Source of the DNA: JBFMHP01 sp040752855
GTDB taxonomy: Bacteria; Pseudomonadota; Gammaproteobacteria; RBG-16-57-12
Assembly: GCA_040752855.1 (NCBI GenBank)
Contig: JBFMHP010000007.1
Coordinates: 69,854-133,853, forward strand
DNA: 64,000 nt
Direction: 5' to 3'
A program made the position numbers and the translations under genes. Position 1 is the first letter of the stretch, and the number at the start of each line of letters is the position of its first letter. Below the pieces are notes generated by a model. It was given only the letters and a program-made list of their open reading frames with translations. It ran no database searches and was not told where the DNA came from. Below are positions 1 through 8,629 of the stretch, one piece after another.

Positions 1-225
1 AAATATTTCTTAATTCTTAAATGAATCAGCGTTGACGGCCGGGGCTATGCCGCCCTGGATAGATGGAACCGGCGATGGTGATTCATTTTTTTTTGTGCAT
101 GCAGTAGCCGTTTTCATCGGATGTACACGGTCAGCCTGAACGATCGGGTTGTGGCGGCAGGGATGCGGCCATGGTGTGGCGCTTCGATGGGAACGACTTG
201 CTGAGTCGATATGTGAGGATGGCAT

Positions 226-1416
226 ATGCAAGTTATCAGTACCCAGGGCATCGAATCGAAAGACTACGAGCAGTTGCTTGTTCGAGTTCATGAGATCGGA
301 CGGACCGCGCTCGCCCCCGCGGCGGCCGATGTGGACGCCAAGGCGCGGTTTCCAGAAGAGGCGATCACGGCGCTTAAAGAGGCCAAGTTGCTCAGCGGTT
401 ATGTACCGGCCGAATACGGCGGGATGGGGCTGAGCCTCGCGCAGATGGCGCGTGTCTGCGAGACCTTGGGGCAATATTGCGGCAACGCCGCCATGGTCTT
501 CGCCATGCATCAGGTCATCGTCGCCTGCATCGTGCACCACTGTGCATCTTCCGAATTTTTCCAGAATTACCTGCGCCGAGTCGCAAAAGAACAGCGCCTG
601 ATCGCCTCGGCCACCACCGAGATCGGCACCGGCGGCGATCTGCGTTCGAGCATCTGTGCGGTCGAGGTCAACGGCGACCGCTTCACGCTTGCCAAACAGG
701 CCCCGGTGATTTCCTATGGCGCGGCCGCCGATGACCTGATGATCACCTGCCGTCGCACCGCCGAGTCACCGGCCAGCGATCAGGTACAGGTGCTGGCGCT
801 CAAGGGCGAGTATCAGCTGGCGCATACCGGCGGCTGGGATACCATGGGGTTCCGCGGCACCTGCAGCGACGGCTACAACGTGACTTCCAACGGCGCGGCA
901 CAGCAGATTCAGCCCGAGCCGTTCGATGTGATCCTCGCGCGCACCATGCATCCGTGCGCGCATATCCTGTGGGGTTCACTGTGGGTGGGCATCGCCATCG
1001 ACGCGGTCAACCGCGCGCGGTCTTTTGTGCGCGCGCAGGCGCGCAAGAATCCATCGGCCACGCAGGTCTCGGCCTTGCGGCTCGCCGAGGTCGATACCGT
1101 GTTGCAGGAGCTGCGCCACAATATGCAGGCGTGTGTCGGCCTGTATCAGGAGATGCTCCGGTCGCCGCAACCCGAGGCGTTCAATAACCTCGGCTTTTCG
1201 ATCCGCATCAACAACCTCAAACTGGCCTGCTCCGAACGCTTGGTGGAGATCGTCAGCCGCGCCATGTTGATCTGCGGCATCGCCGGGTACCGCAACGATT
1301 CGCCGTACAGTCTCGCCCGTCATCTGCGCGATGCCTACGGCGCGGCGCTGATGGTGAACAACGATCGCATCCGCGGACACAACGCGACATTGCTGACCAT
1401 CCATAAGGAGATTTGA
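226..1416 (+). CDS. acyl-CoA dehydrogenase-like flavoprotein
   Basis: A 396-residue protein of acyl-CoA dehydrogenase size. The N-terminal helical domain carries a YVPAEYGGMGLS stretch near residue 65, followed by the typical alpha-beta-alpha layout. The family oxidises acyl thioesters with FAD. Here the substrate is probably a thioester on a carrier protein, because the next gene is an amino acid:carrier protein ligase only 3 bases downstream. The ATG at 226 has a purine-rich site (gaggatgg) just upstream. The catalytic base was not assigned with certainty. The family call is firm; the substrate is inferred from context. Confidence 0.8.
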   Translation: MQVISTQGIESKDYEQLLVRVHEIGRTALAPAAADVDAKARFPEEAITALKEAKLLSGYVPAEYGGMGLSLAQMARVCETLGQYCGNAAMVFAMHQVIVACIVHHCASSEFFQNYLRRVAKEQRLIASATTEIGTGGDLRSSICAVEVNGDRFTLAKQAPVISYGAAADDLMITCRRTAESPASDQVQVLALKGEYQLAHTGGWDTMGFRGTCSDGYNVTSNGAAQQIQPEPFDVILARTMHPCAHILWGSLWVGIAIDAVNRARSFVRAQARKNPSATQVSALRLAEVDTVLQELRHNMQACVGLYQEMLRSPQPEAFNNLGFSIRINNLKLACSERLVEIVSRAMLICGIAGYRNDSPYSLARHLRDAYGAALMVNNDRIRGHNATLLTIHKEI

Positions 1417-1419
1417 GTC

Positions 1420-2346
1420 ATGTGCATCTCGGATAACGCGGCGGACAACGCCTATCAGAGTTTCCAGAACGAGCTGGTCGCCGCCGGCCTGCTGATCCCC
1501 TCCGGGGTGGCGGGGGTGTACGGGCGCAGCGGTGTGTTCGAAAACATCATCGAACGTCTGGAGGGCTACATCACCCGCATGGGCGCGCATCAGAATCCCG
1601 AGGTGGTGCGCTTTCCGCCGGTGATGTCGCGCGCGCACTATCTCTGCACCGATCACATCGCCAACTTTCCCGATCTCATGGGCTCGGTGCACAGTTTCAT
1701 GGGCAATGAAAAAGCGCATCTCGCGCTGCTGCACAAACGCGAGCAGGGCGAGGAGTGGAGCGGCGACCTCAAGACGACCGAAGTAGTGCTCGCACCAGCG
1801 GCCTGTTACGCGCTGTATCCCACTGCGAAGGGCACCTTGCCCGAGCAAGGGCGCATCGTGGATCTGACCTCCTACGTGTTTCGCCACGAACCCTCGCAAG
1901 ATCCCGCCCGCATGCAGAGCTTTCGCATGCGCGAATACGTGCGGCTCGGCACGCCGGAACAGGCGATCGGCCACCGCGATTATTGGTTGGATCGCGGCCA
2001 GGAGATGTTGCAAGCGCTGGGACTGAACGTCGAGCGTGTCGTGGCCAATGATCCGTTCTTCGGTCGCGGCGGCAAGGTGATGGCCGTCTCGCAGCGCGAA
2101 CAGGCGATGAAATATGAGCTGGTCGTGCCGGTGGCCAACCCGGCCAAACCGACGGCGGTGTTCTCCGCCAATTGTCATCGCGATTATTTCGCGCGCACCT
2201 TCGACATCCGGTTGCCTTCGGGCGACTACGCGCATACGGCCTGCGTCGGTTTCGGCCTGGAGCGCATCACCCTGGCCTTGCTCAAGACCCATGGTTTTGC
2301 CCCGACCCAATGGCCCAGCGAGGTCAAGCAGGTGCTTTGCATATGA
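1420..2346 (+). CDS. amino acid:[carrier protein] ligase (class II aaRS-like)
   Basis: A 308-residue protein resembling the catalytic core of the atypical zinc-dependent seryl-tRNA synthetase, without a tRNA-binding domain. Motif 2 is FRMRE (168-172) and motif 3 is GFGLERI (277-283). Cys129, Glu172 and Cys275 fall where the known amino acid:carrier protein ligases keep their zinc ligands. Family members activate a small amino acid such as glycine or alanine with ATP and load it onto the phosphopantetheine arm of a carrier protein rather than onto tRNA. No carrier protein gene is visible in the window; it may lie left of base 1. Downstream, the stop overlaps the start of the DUF1839-type gene. 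Confidence 0.85.
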   Translation: MCISDNAADNAYQSFQNELVAAGLLIPSGVAGVYGRSGVFENIIERLEGYITRMGAHQNPEVVRFPPVMSRAHYLCTDHIANFPDLMGSVHSFMGNEKAHLALLHKREQGEEWSGDLKTTEVVLAPAACYALYPTAKGTLPEQGRIVDLTSYVFRHEPSQDPARMQSFRMREYVRLGTPEQAIGHRDYWLDRGQEMLQALGLNVERVVANDPFFGRGGKVMAVSQREQAMKYELVVPVANPAKPTAVFSANCHRDYFARTFDIRLPSGDYAHTACVGFGLERITLALLKTHGFAPTQWPSEVKQVLCI

Positions 2347-3317
2347 GGCGGCAGATCCTTGCGCTCGATCCGCAGAGCTACCAGCGTCATCTGATCCATG
2401 GCGAAAACCGGATCTGGTCCGAGACCAATTGTTATGTCGATCTGTGGATCGAGTTGCTGCACGGTTACGGATTCGAACCGATGGCGGCGCTGCCGTTTGC
2501 CCTGGGCATCGACTTCGAGGGAGACCAATGGACGTTCTACAAGTTTCCGTTGGCCGATCTCGACGCGCTGTACGGGGCGGATGTGCAAGAGCTCAATATC
2601 TGGCGCACGCTGATCGATCATGTCTGCGAGCAGGTGGGTCAGGGCCGCCCGGTGCTGGTGGAACTCGACTCGTTTTATCTGCCGGATACCGCGGGTACGG
2701 CCTATAAATTGGGCCACGTGAAAACCACGGTCGCCGTCAATGCCATCGACCTGGATGAACGCTATCTGGGATATTTTCACAACCAGGGCTATTTCGCGCT
2801 GACCGATGAGGATTTTGTCCGCATCTTTCACCTCAACGGCCTGCCTGATCCCCATGTGCTGCCGCCGTATGTGGAGTTCGTCAAATTCCGCGCGCAGGAC
2901 AAACTGCACGGCGCTGAACTGTTGAATGCCTCGTTGCAGCTGCTCACCAAGCACTTGCGTCAGCTGCCGAAACAAAATCCCTTCGCGGCCTTCCAGCAGC
3001 GGTTGCAACGCGATGTCGACTGGTTGATGCAGGAGCCGATCGAAACCTTCCACCAGTATTCATTCGCCAGCCTGCGCCAGCTCGGTTCCTGTTTTGAATT
3101 GTGCGCGACCTATCTGCAATGGTTGCAGGCCCAGGGCCAGAACAATCTGGAAGCGCCAACGGCGGCGTTTCTCGAAATCGCCAACGCCGCCAAGACCTTC
3201 CAATTTCAACTGGCGCGCGCGATGAACCGGAAAAAGCCGCTGGATCTCGCGCCGATCGAGGCGATGGGCCAGCACTGGGAAGGCGCGCTCGGGCAGTTGC
3301 GCCGGCAGTACGGCTGA
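2343..3317 (+). CDS. DUF1839-type protein of the carrier protein ligase cluster
   Basis: A 324-residue protein recognised as DUF1839-like, a family commonly found beside amino acid:carrier protein ligases. The start ATG at 2343 overlaps the upstream stop, so translation is probably coupled; a longer frame from 2172 would run back through the ligase gene and is unlikely. The N-terminal half contains a papain- or transglutaminase-like pattern, with NCYVDLW near residue 30, GHVKTT near 129 and the acidic FEGDQW near 60. A Cys-His thiol transferase acting on the amino-acyl carrier protein is conceivable, but the function is unknown. The C-terminal half is helical. No signal peptide is seen. Confidence 0.75.
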   Translation: MRRQILALDPQSYQRHLIHGENRIWSETNCYVDLWIELLHGYGFEPMAALPFALGIDFEGDQWTFYKFPLADLDALYGADVQELNIWRTLIDHVCEQVGQGRPVLVELDSFYLPDTAGTAYKLGHVKTTVAVNAIDLDERYLGYFHNQGYFALTDEDFVRIFHLNGLPDPHVLPPYVEFVKFRAQDKLHGAELLNASLQLLTKHLRQLPKQNPFAAFQQRLQRDVDWLMQEPIETFHQYSFASLRQLGSCFELCATYLQWLQAQGQNNLEAPTAAFLEIANAAKTFQFQLARAMNRKKPLDLAPIEAMGQHWEGALGQLRRQYG

Positions 3318-3393
3318 ACTAGAAGCGGCAGTTGACCGCTTCATTGGAGATTTGAAGGTGATGATCTTGTTTTACTTGGTCGTAAAATTTGAG

Positions 3394-3521
3394 GTCACCA
3401 ATTCGGTGACGCCGCTATGGGGCGGATTGCACGGTTTATTTGGCGCAGGGCTGCGTTGTAACTCGTTGGAATGGGATGGCCATTCCGCCTCGTTACGCCT
3501 TGCCCTGCGCCAAATAAACCG
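3394..3521. repeat. intergenic inverted-repeat element
   Basis: A perfect 20-base inverted repeat has arms at 3432-3451 and 3502-3521, separated by 50 bases. The spacer holds a second palindrome (ggaatgg/ccattcc). A smaller one (gtcacc-aattc-ggtgac) lies at 3394-3410. No gene is seen between 3318 and 3574. The nested palindromes suggest a MITE- or REP-like element. They could also fold in the transcript between the DUF1839 gene and the GH2 gene. Confidence 0.7.
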
Positions 3522-3574
3522 CACACTCCACCCCATCCAACTGCCGTTTCTAGGTTGAATCGAATGGTCGCGCC

Positions 3575-6073
3575 ATGGAAGATGTTGTCCTGACATTGAG
3601 CGACGGCTGGTCGCTACTGCAAACCGCGCCGGCGGAGATCCACGACCCGGCGCAACTGCCCTCGGCGACCGGCGCATGGCTCGATGCCATCGTGCCCGGC
3701 ACCGTTGCGCAGTCCTGGCAGGCGGCCGGGCGCTGGGATTTTGAAACCCGCGTCGATTTCGATGCGCATGATTGGTGGTATCGCTGCACCTTCAAGCGTG
3801 CGCATCAGGCGCATGCAAAGCCCCTCGTTCTCTCTTTCGACGGATTGGCGACCGTAGCCGAGGTCTGGCTGAACGGCCGATCCATTCTGCGTTCGCACAA
3901 CATGTTCCTGCGCCACGAGATCGCGGTGACGGATTTGCTGGCGGAAGAAAACGAACTGGTGATCTGTTTCCGCGCCATGAACCAGGCGCTGGAGCAAAAA
4001 CGTCCGCGCCCGCGCTGGAAGACCAATCTGGTGAGTCATCAACAATTGCGCTGGTGGCGCACCACCTTGCTCGGGCGCATGCCGGGCTGGTCGCCCCCGG
4101 TGGCGCCGGTCGGGCCGTGGCGCGCGATCCGTTTATGCGCGCAGCCGGTCTTGACCGAGATCGCGCTGCATCCTCGATTGGAAGGTCGCCACGGCGTGGT
4201 GGAATGCAGCGCGCGGATCGCGGGCGGATTCGCGGAAGACACTACGGCGATATTGTACGCGGCCGGCCAGCAGGTGGCGTTGAGGCTCGATCGCGACGGC
4301 GACACCCTCCGGCTGAGGGGACGCCTCGAGATCGATGCCCCGGACTTGTGGTGGCCCCACACCCACGGCGATCCCGCGCTGTACGCGTGCCGCATCGAGA
4401 TCACACACGCCGGCGCGCGCCAGAGCATCGATTGCGGCCGCATCGGTTTTCGCAGTGTTCGCGCCGATGTGAGCGCGGGCGGTTTCGGGCTGATCGTCAA
4501 CGAGCGGCCGGTGTTTTGCTGCGGCGCGGTGTGGACGGTCAACGACATCGTGTCCTTGAGCGGTGATGAGGCCTCGCTGGAACAGGCGTTGCGGCTGGCA
4601 CGCGCTGCCGGGGCGAACATGCTGCGCCTGAGCGGCACCATGATCTACGAGCGCGAGCGGTTCTATGCCTTGTGCGATGAACTCGGCATCCTGGTCTGGC
4701 AGGATTTCATGTTCGCCAACATGGACTATCCCGCAGAGGATGCGGGCTTTCGCGCCACGGTCACCGACGAGATCATGCAGCAGCTGCGCCGCTGGCAGCC
4801 CCATCCCTGCATCGCGGTGTATTGCGGCGGCAGCGAGGTGGAGCAACAGGCGGCGATGCTCGGCATGCCGCGTGAGCTCTGGCGCAACGCGCTGTTTGCC
4901 GAAATCATCCCCGCGCTCTGCCGCGCGCATCACCCCGATGTCCCCTATGTGCCGTCGAGTCCGAGCGGCGGCGTGCTGCCGTTTCACGTCGATCACGGGG
5001 TGGGGCATTACTATGGCGTGGGCGCCTACATGCGTCCGATCGAGGACGTGCGCCGCGCTAGGGTGCGGTTTGCCTCCGAGTGTCTGGGATTCTCGAATAT
5101 GCCGGAGCCGGAGACCATCGATTTGGTCATGAATGGCAGAAACGCGGTTTTGCACGATCCGAAATGGAAGAGCCGTGTGCCGCGCGATCACGGCTCGGCG
5201 TGGGATTTCGAGGATGTGCGCGATCACTATCTGCAGCGCGTATTCGGCGCCGACCCGGTGGCGCTGCGCTGTTTCGACATGCCGCGTTATCTCGAATTGA
5301 GCCGTGTCGTCACCGGCGAGGTGATGTCTCAGGTGTTCGCGGAGTGGCGCACGCGCAGCCGCGATTGCCGCGGCGGCCTGGTGTGGTTCTACCAGGACCT
5401 CTGGCCGGGCGCGGGCTGGGGCGTGATCGACAGCACCCGCTGGCCCAAGGCGTGTTACTACTACCTGCGCCGCGCCTGGGCGCCGCGTGCGGTATTTTTC
5501 ACCGACGAGTCGGTCAACAGCCTGCACGTCCATCTGGTCAATGACGCCGATGTGGCGGTGGAGGGGCGGCTGGAGCTGCGGATGCTCCGCGGCGGCGAGG
5601 CGGTGGTGGCCCAGGGCGTACTGCCCTGCCGGGTCGCGGCGCATGATGTTCGCACCCTCGTCAGCGATGAGCTGTTGCAGGGCTTTTATGACGCCAATTA
5701 CGCCTATCGCTTCGGCCCGCCGAAACACGAGGTGGTCGTGGCCACGTGGCTCGGCGCGGATGATGTTGTGCTCGGCGAGGCCTGTTTCTTTCCGCAGCCG
5801 CGCGTGCCAACGCCGCTCGCGGGCCAGCCGCTGCGTGTCGAGGTCACGCGGTCGGCTGACGACTATTACCTGCGCCTGAGTTCGCAGGCGTTTCTCCAAG
5901 GCGTGCGCTTCGATATCAATGGCTATTTGCCCGATGACAACTACTTCCATCTCACGCCCGGGCGCGACAAGACCGTGACCTTCCGTCGCTTCGGCGCGGG
6001 GGAGCGCAAGTTCAAGGGTTATGTCGAGGCCTTGAATCTGCGCGAGCCGGTGAAGTTTGCGGGTGCCGACTGA
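3575..6073 (+). CDS. glycoside hydrolase family 2, beta-mannosidase-like
   Basis: An 832-residue protein with the GH2 layout: an N-terminal jelly-roll sugar-binding domain (about 1-190), an immunoglobulin-like domain (about 190-290) and a TIM barrel (about 290-590), then C-terminal beta domains. The candidate acid/base is Glu421 in CGGSE421, and the candidate nucleophile is Glu502 in ASEC. Beta-mannosidases usually read CGNNE at the first site. Here both Asn residues are replaced, including the one just before the acid/base that normally contacts the sugar 2-OH. There is no signal peptide, so it is probably cytoplasmic. It lies between a carrier protein ligase set and an alpha/beta-hydrolase gene, with its stop 1 base before the next ATG. 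The true substrate may not be a mannoside. Confidence 0.82.
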   Translation: MEDVVLTLSDGWSLLQTAPAEIHDPAQLPSATGAWLDAIVPGTVAQSWQAAGRWDFETRVDFDAHDWWYRCTFKRAHQAHAKPLVLSFDGLATVAEVWLNGRSILRSHNMFLRHEIAVTDLLAEENELVICFRAMNQALEQKRPRPRWKTNLVSHQQLRWWRTTLLGRMPGWSPPVAPVGPWRAIRLCAQPVLTEIALHPRLEGRHGVVECSARIAGGFAEDTTAILYAAGQQVALRLDRDGDTLRLRGRLEIDAPDLWWPHTHGDPALYACRIEITHAGARQSIDCGRIGFRSVRADVSAGGFGLIVNERPVFCCGAVWTVNDIVSLSGDEASLEQALRLARAAGANMLRLSGTMIYERERFYALCDELGILVWQDFMFANMDYPAEDAGFRATVTDEIMQQLRRWQPHPCIAVYCGGSEVEQQAAMLGMPRELWRNALFAEIIPALCRAHHPDVPYVPSSPSGGVLPFHVDHGVGHYYGVGAYMRPIEDVRRARVRFASECLGFSNMPEPETIDLVMNGRNAVLHDPKWKSRVPRDHGSAWDFEDVRDHYLQRVFGADPVALRCFDMPRYLELSRVVTGEVMSQVFAEWRTRSRDCRGGLVWFYQDLWPGAGWGVIDSTRWPKACYYYLRRAWAPRAVFFTDESVNSLHVHLVNDADVAVEGRLELRMLRGGEAVVAQGVLPCRVAAHDVRTLVSDELLQGFYDANYAYRFGPPKHEVVVATWLGADDVVLGEACFFPQPRVPTPLAGQPLRVEVTRSADDYYLRLSSQAFLQGVRFDINGYLPDDNYFHLTPGRDKTVTFRRFGAGERKFKGYVEALNLREPVKFAGAD

Positions 6074-6074
6074 G

Positions 6075-7904
6075 ATGCGGGCCGAGTTGAACCCACCGCT
6101 TACTACGGCAGACCCGGTGTCGGCCGCCGCGAGCATGCGCGTTCCGATATATTTTTCTGTCATGGGCGATCCGGTCTTTGCCTGGTATCACGCGCCCGCC
6201 GACGGCATGGGCACCGATCTCGCCGTGGTGTTGTGTCCGCCGCTCGGTGCGGAGTATGCGATCACTCACCGCACCATGCGCCATCTCGCCGATCGCTATG
6301 CCGCCGCGGGGATCGCGGCACTGCGTATCGATTATCACGGCACGGGCGATTCCGCCGGCTACGATGAAGATCCGCAACGGTTCGCGGCTTGGCTGGAGAG
6401 CGTCAAACAGGCCGTTGCGCAATTGCGCGACATCTCGGGCTGCCACAGGATCGGCCTCGCCGGTCTGCGCATGGGCGCGACATTTGCGGCCTTGGTCGCC
6501 AGTGAAATACCGGTCGAGCTGTTGATACTGTGGGGCGTCTGCACCAGCGGGCGGCACTATCTGCGCGAGATGAAGTTGTTGGAGCAGTCGTTCGAGGCGT
6601 CACTGCGCGAGCCGATCACAGCGCCCAACGCGATCGAAGCGGCAGGCTATGTCTTGACGGAGGAGACCTGCCAAGCCGTGCGCGCGATCGATCTGAAAAC
6701 AATCGCGCCGCACGCGCAGCGCATTCTCCTGATGGGCCGCGATGATCTGCCTGAGGATGCCGGCCTTGCCGAGGCCTGGCGCGCACGGGGATTGGCGGTC
6801 GAACAGCGGGAAATGACCGGCTATGCCGCGATGATGGCGCGCCCGCATACCGCGGTGGTGCCGCAGGCGACGCTGGACGCGCTCGTCGCCTGGTCGCGCG
6901 AGTCGGCGGGCCAGGCGCGTGAACTCAACCGCTCGGCCGCATTCACACAGCACGCCGTGCTCGCTTCGGGGTCGGCGCCTGCCGGCACCGCCATCCGCGA
7001 AAGCCTCCTGCGGTTCGGCGAAGATGAGCGGCTGTTCGGTGTGTGGAGCGAGCCGTCGGCGGGGATCGATCCGTCGCGTCCGGCCGTTGTGCTGATCAAT
7101 TCGGGCGCGGTGCACCATATCGGCGTCAATCGTATCTACGTGCTGCTGGCGCGCGCGCTCGCCCAGGCGGGATTTGGCTGCCTGCGCATGGACACCGCCG
7201 GCATGGGCGACAGCGTGGCGGACGATCCGGCGGATGAGAATCAGGCCTATGGGCGGACGGTCGCCGCGGATATCCACGCCGCCCTGCGGATTTTACAGGC
7301 GCGCACCGGCGCGCGTGCTTTTGTGATCGGTGGTCTGTGCTCCGGTGCGCATGGCGTGTTTCATGCCGGGTTGGAGTTGTCCGACGAGCCGATCGCCGAA
7401 TGCCTGATGATCAATCCGTTGACCTTTTATTGGCAACCGGGCATGAGTCTGGACGAGGACGCAGTCGCCAAGGATATCCAACGACTGAAAAAATATCGGC
7501 GCTCATTGCTGCAATGGGAAAAATGGCGCAAGGTGCTGCGCGGGGACGTGAACTTCGGCACCTTCTTCGCGACGGTGGGTAAAACTCTGCGGTCGCGGCT
7601 GTTCAGGCGCTCGGCCTCGGAAACGCCGGCCGCCTCGCGCCGAAACCTGGCCGGCGACCTCGCCCGGCTGGCAGCCAACGGGCGGCGGCTGACCTTTGTG
7701 CTCGCCGATCGTGATCCCGGCCATGATCTGTTGATGCTGGGGGCGAAAAAACAGGTCGCCGCCTTGCGGGCCAACGGGTCAATGCGGATTTACTCCATCG
7801 AGAATGCGAACCACACCTTTGTAATCCGCCGGGCCCGACAGGCATTCATACGCACGGTGGTCGAGCACGCGCTCCTCCAATACCGCAATCCCGCCGGGGA
7901 GTGA
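6075..7904 (+). CDS. tandem alpha/beta-hydrolase fusion with atypical nucleophile elbows
   Basis: A 609-residue protein made of two alpha/beta-hydrolase domains (about 15-270 and 300-600). The nucleophile elbow of domain 1 reads GLRMG, with Arg132 where serine is expected. Domain 2 reads GLCSG, with Cys422 at that site. These two elbows resemble, respectively, the two hydrolases associated with exosortase A loci (GLRLGA-like and GLCDGA-like), here fused into one chain. Domain 1 may be non-catalytic and domain 2 may use a cysteine. The ATG at 6075 almost abuts the GH2 stop, so the pair is probably cotranscribed; a later ATG at 6135 is an alternative start. The substrate is unknown, perhaps a carrier-protein thioester. 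Confidence 0.75.
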   Translation: MRAELNPPLTTADPVSAAASMRVPIYFSVMGDPVFAWYHAPADGMGTDLAVVLCPPLGAEYAITHRTMRHLADRYAAAGIAALRIDYHGTGDSAGYDEDPQRFAAWLESVKQAVAQLRDISGCHRIGLAGLRMGATFAALVASEIPVELLILWGVCTSGRHYLREMKLLEQSFEASLREPITAPNAIEAAGYVLTEETCQAVRAIDLKTIAPHAQRILLMGRDDLPEDAGLAEAWRARGLAVEQREMTGYAAMMARPHTAVVPQATLDALVAWSRESAGQARELNRSAAFTQHAVLASGSAPAGTAIRESLLRFGEDERLFGVWSEPSAGIDPSRPAVVLINSGAVHHIGVNRIYVLLARALAQAGFGCLRMDTAGMGDSVADDPADENQAYGRTVAADIHAALRILQARTGARAFVIGGLCSGAHGVFHAGLELSDEPIAECLMINPLTFYWQPGMSLDEDAVAKDIQRLKKYRRSLLQWEKWRKVLRGDVNFGTFFATVGKTLRSRLFRRSASETPAASRRNLAGDLARLAANGRRLTFVLADRDPGHDLLMLGAKKQVAALRANGSMRIYSIENANHTFVIRRARQAFIRTVVEHALLQYRNPAGE

Positions 7905-8015
7905 AGCAATCCCTTAGTCAAAGGGGTTTCGCCCACGGCACATTCCAGGTTAAATTACGCTTCTTTGTCCCCGCGACATGTGTTTAGTACCCGAATTTCG
8001 GAAGGTGCGGCGCCT

Positions 8016-8612
8016 ATGCTGCTGATGATCGACAATTACGACTCCTTCACCTACAACCTGGTCCAATACCTGGGCGAGCTGGGCGCTGAGGTGCAGGTGC
8101 ACCGCAACGACCAGATCACGCTGGAGGAGATCGAGCGTCTCGCCCCCGAGCGGATCGTGATCTCCCCGGGGCCGTGCACGCCGAATGAGGCGGGCATCTC
8201 GCTTGCGGTGCTCGAGCATTTCAAGGGGCGCCTGCCGATCCTGGGCGTCTGCCTCGGGCATCAGAGCATCGGCCAGGCCTTCGGCGGCAAGGTGATCCAC
8301 GCCAAACACATCATGCACGGCAAGACCTCAATGATCCATCACCACAACATCGGGGTGTTCAAGGGGCTGCCCAATCCGTTGGAGGCGACCCGCTATCATT
8401 CGCTGGTGATTGAGCGGGCGAGCCTGCCGGATTGTCTTGAGATCACGGCCTGGACACAGGATGAGCATGGTGGCTTCGACGAGATCATGGGCGTGCGCCA
8501 CACGAAGTACAATATCGAAGGCGTGCAGTTCCACCCGGAGTCGATCCTCACTCAGCACGGGCATGCGATGCTTGCCAATTTCCTGAAACAGACCTCGGGG
8601 CTGCGGTCCTGA
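8016..8612 (+). CDS. trpG: anthranilate/aminodeoxychorismate synthase glutamine amidotransferase subunit
   Basis: A 198-residue class I glutamine amidotransferase. It begins with the typical MLLMIDNYDSFTYN stretch. The oxyanion strand reads SPGPCTPNEAG and the nucleophile cysteine sits in GVCLGHQ near residue 79. The His-Glu pair is in FHPES near residue 170. It releases ammonia from glutamine for anthranilate formation by TrpE, which is not in the window. It may also serve PabB in folate synthesis. The ATG at 8016 follows a ggaagg site, and trpD starts 17 bases after its stop. Confidence 0.95.
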   Translation: MLLMIDNYDSFTYNLVQYLGELGAEVQVHRNDQITLEEIERLAPERIVISPGPCTPNEAGISLAVLEHFKGRLPILGVCLGHQSIGQAFGGKVIHAKHIMHGKTSMIHHHNIGVFKGLPNPLEATRYHSLVIERASLPDCLEITAWTQDEHGGFDEIMGVRHTKYNIEGVQFHPESILTQHGHAMLANFLKQTSGLRS

Positions 8613-8629
8613 AATACGAGGATACTTCC

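Noticed and set aside
976..2310. 444-codon minus-strand frame
   Set aside because: It lies opposite the dehydrogenase and ligase genes, has low-complexity His/Arg-rich composition and no recognisable domain; a shadow of high-GC coding on the other strand.
4133..6163. 676-codon minus-strand frame
   Set aside because: Antisense to the GH2 gene, Arg/His/Ala-rich with no family resemblance. The GH2 frame has clear motifs.
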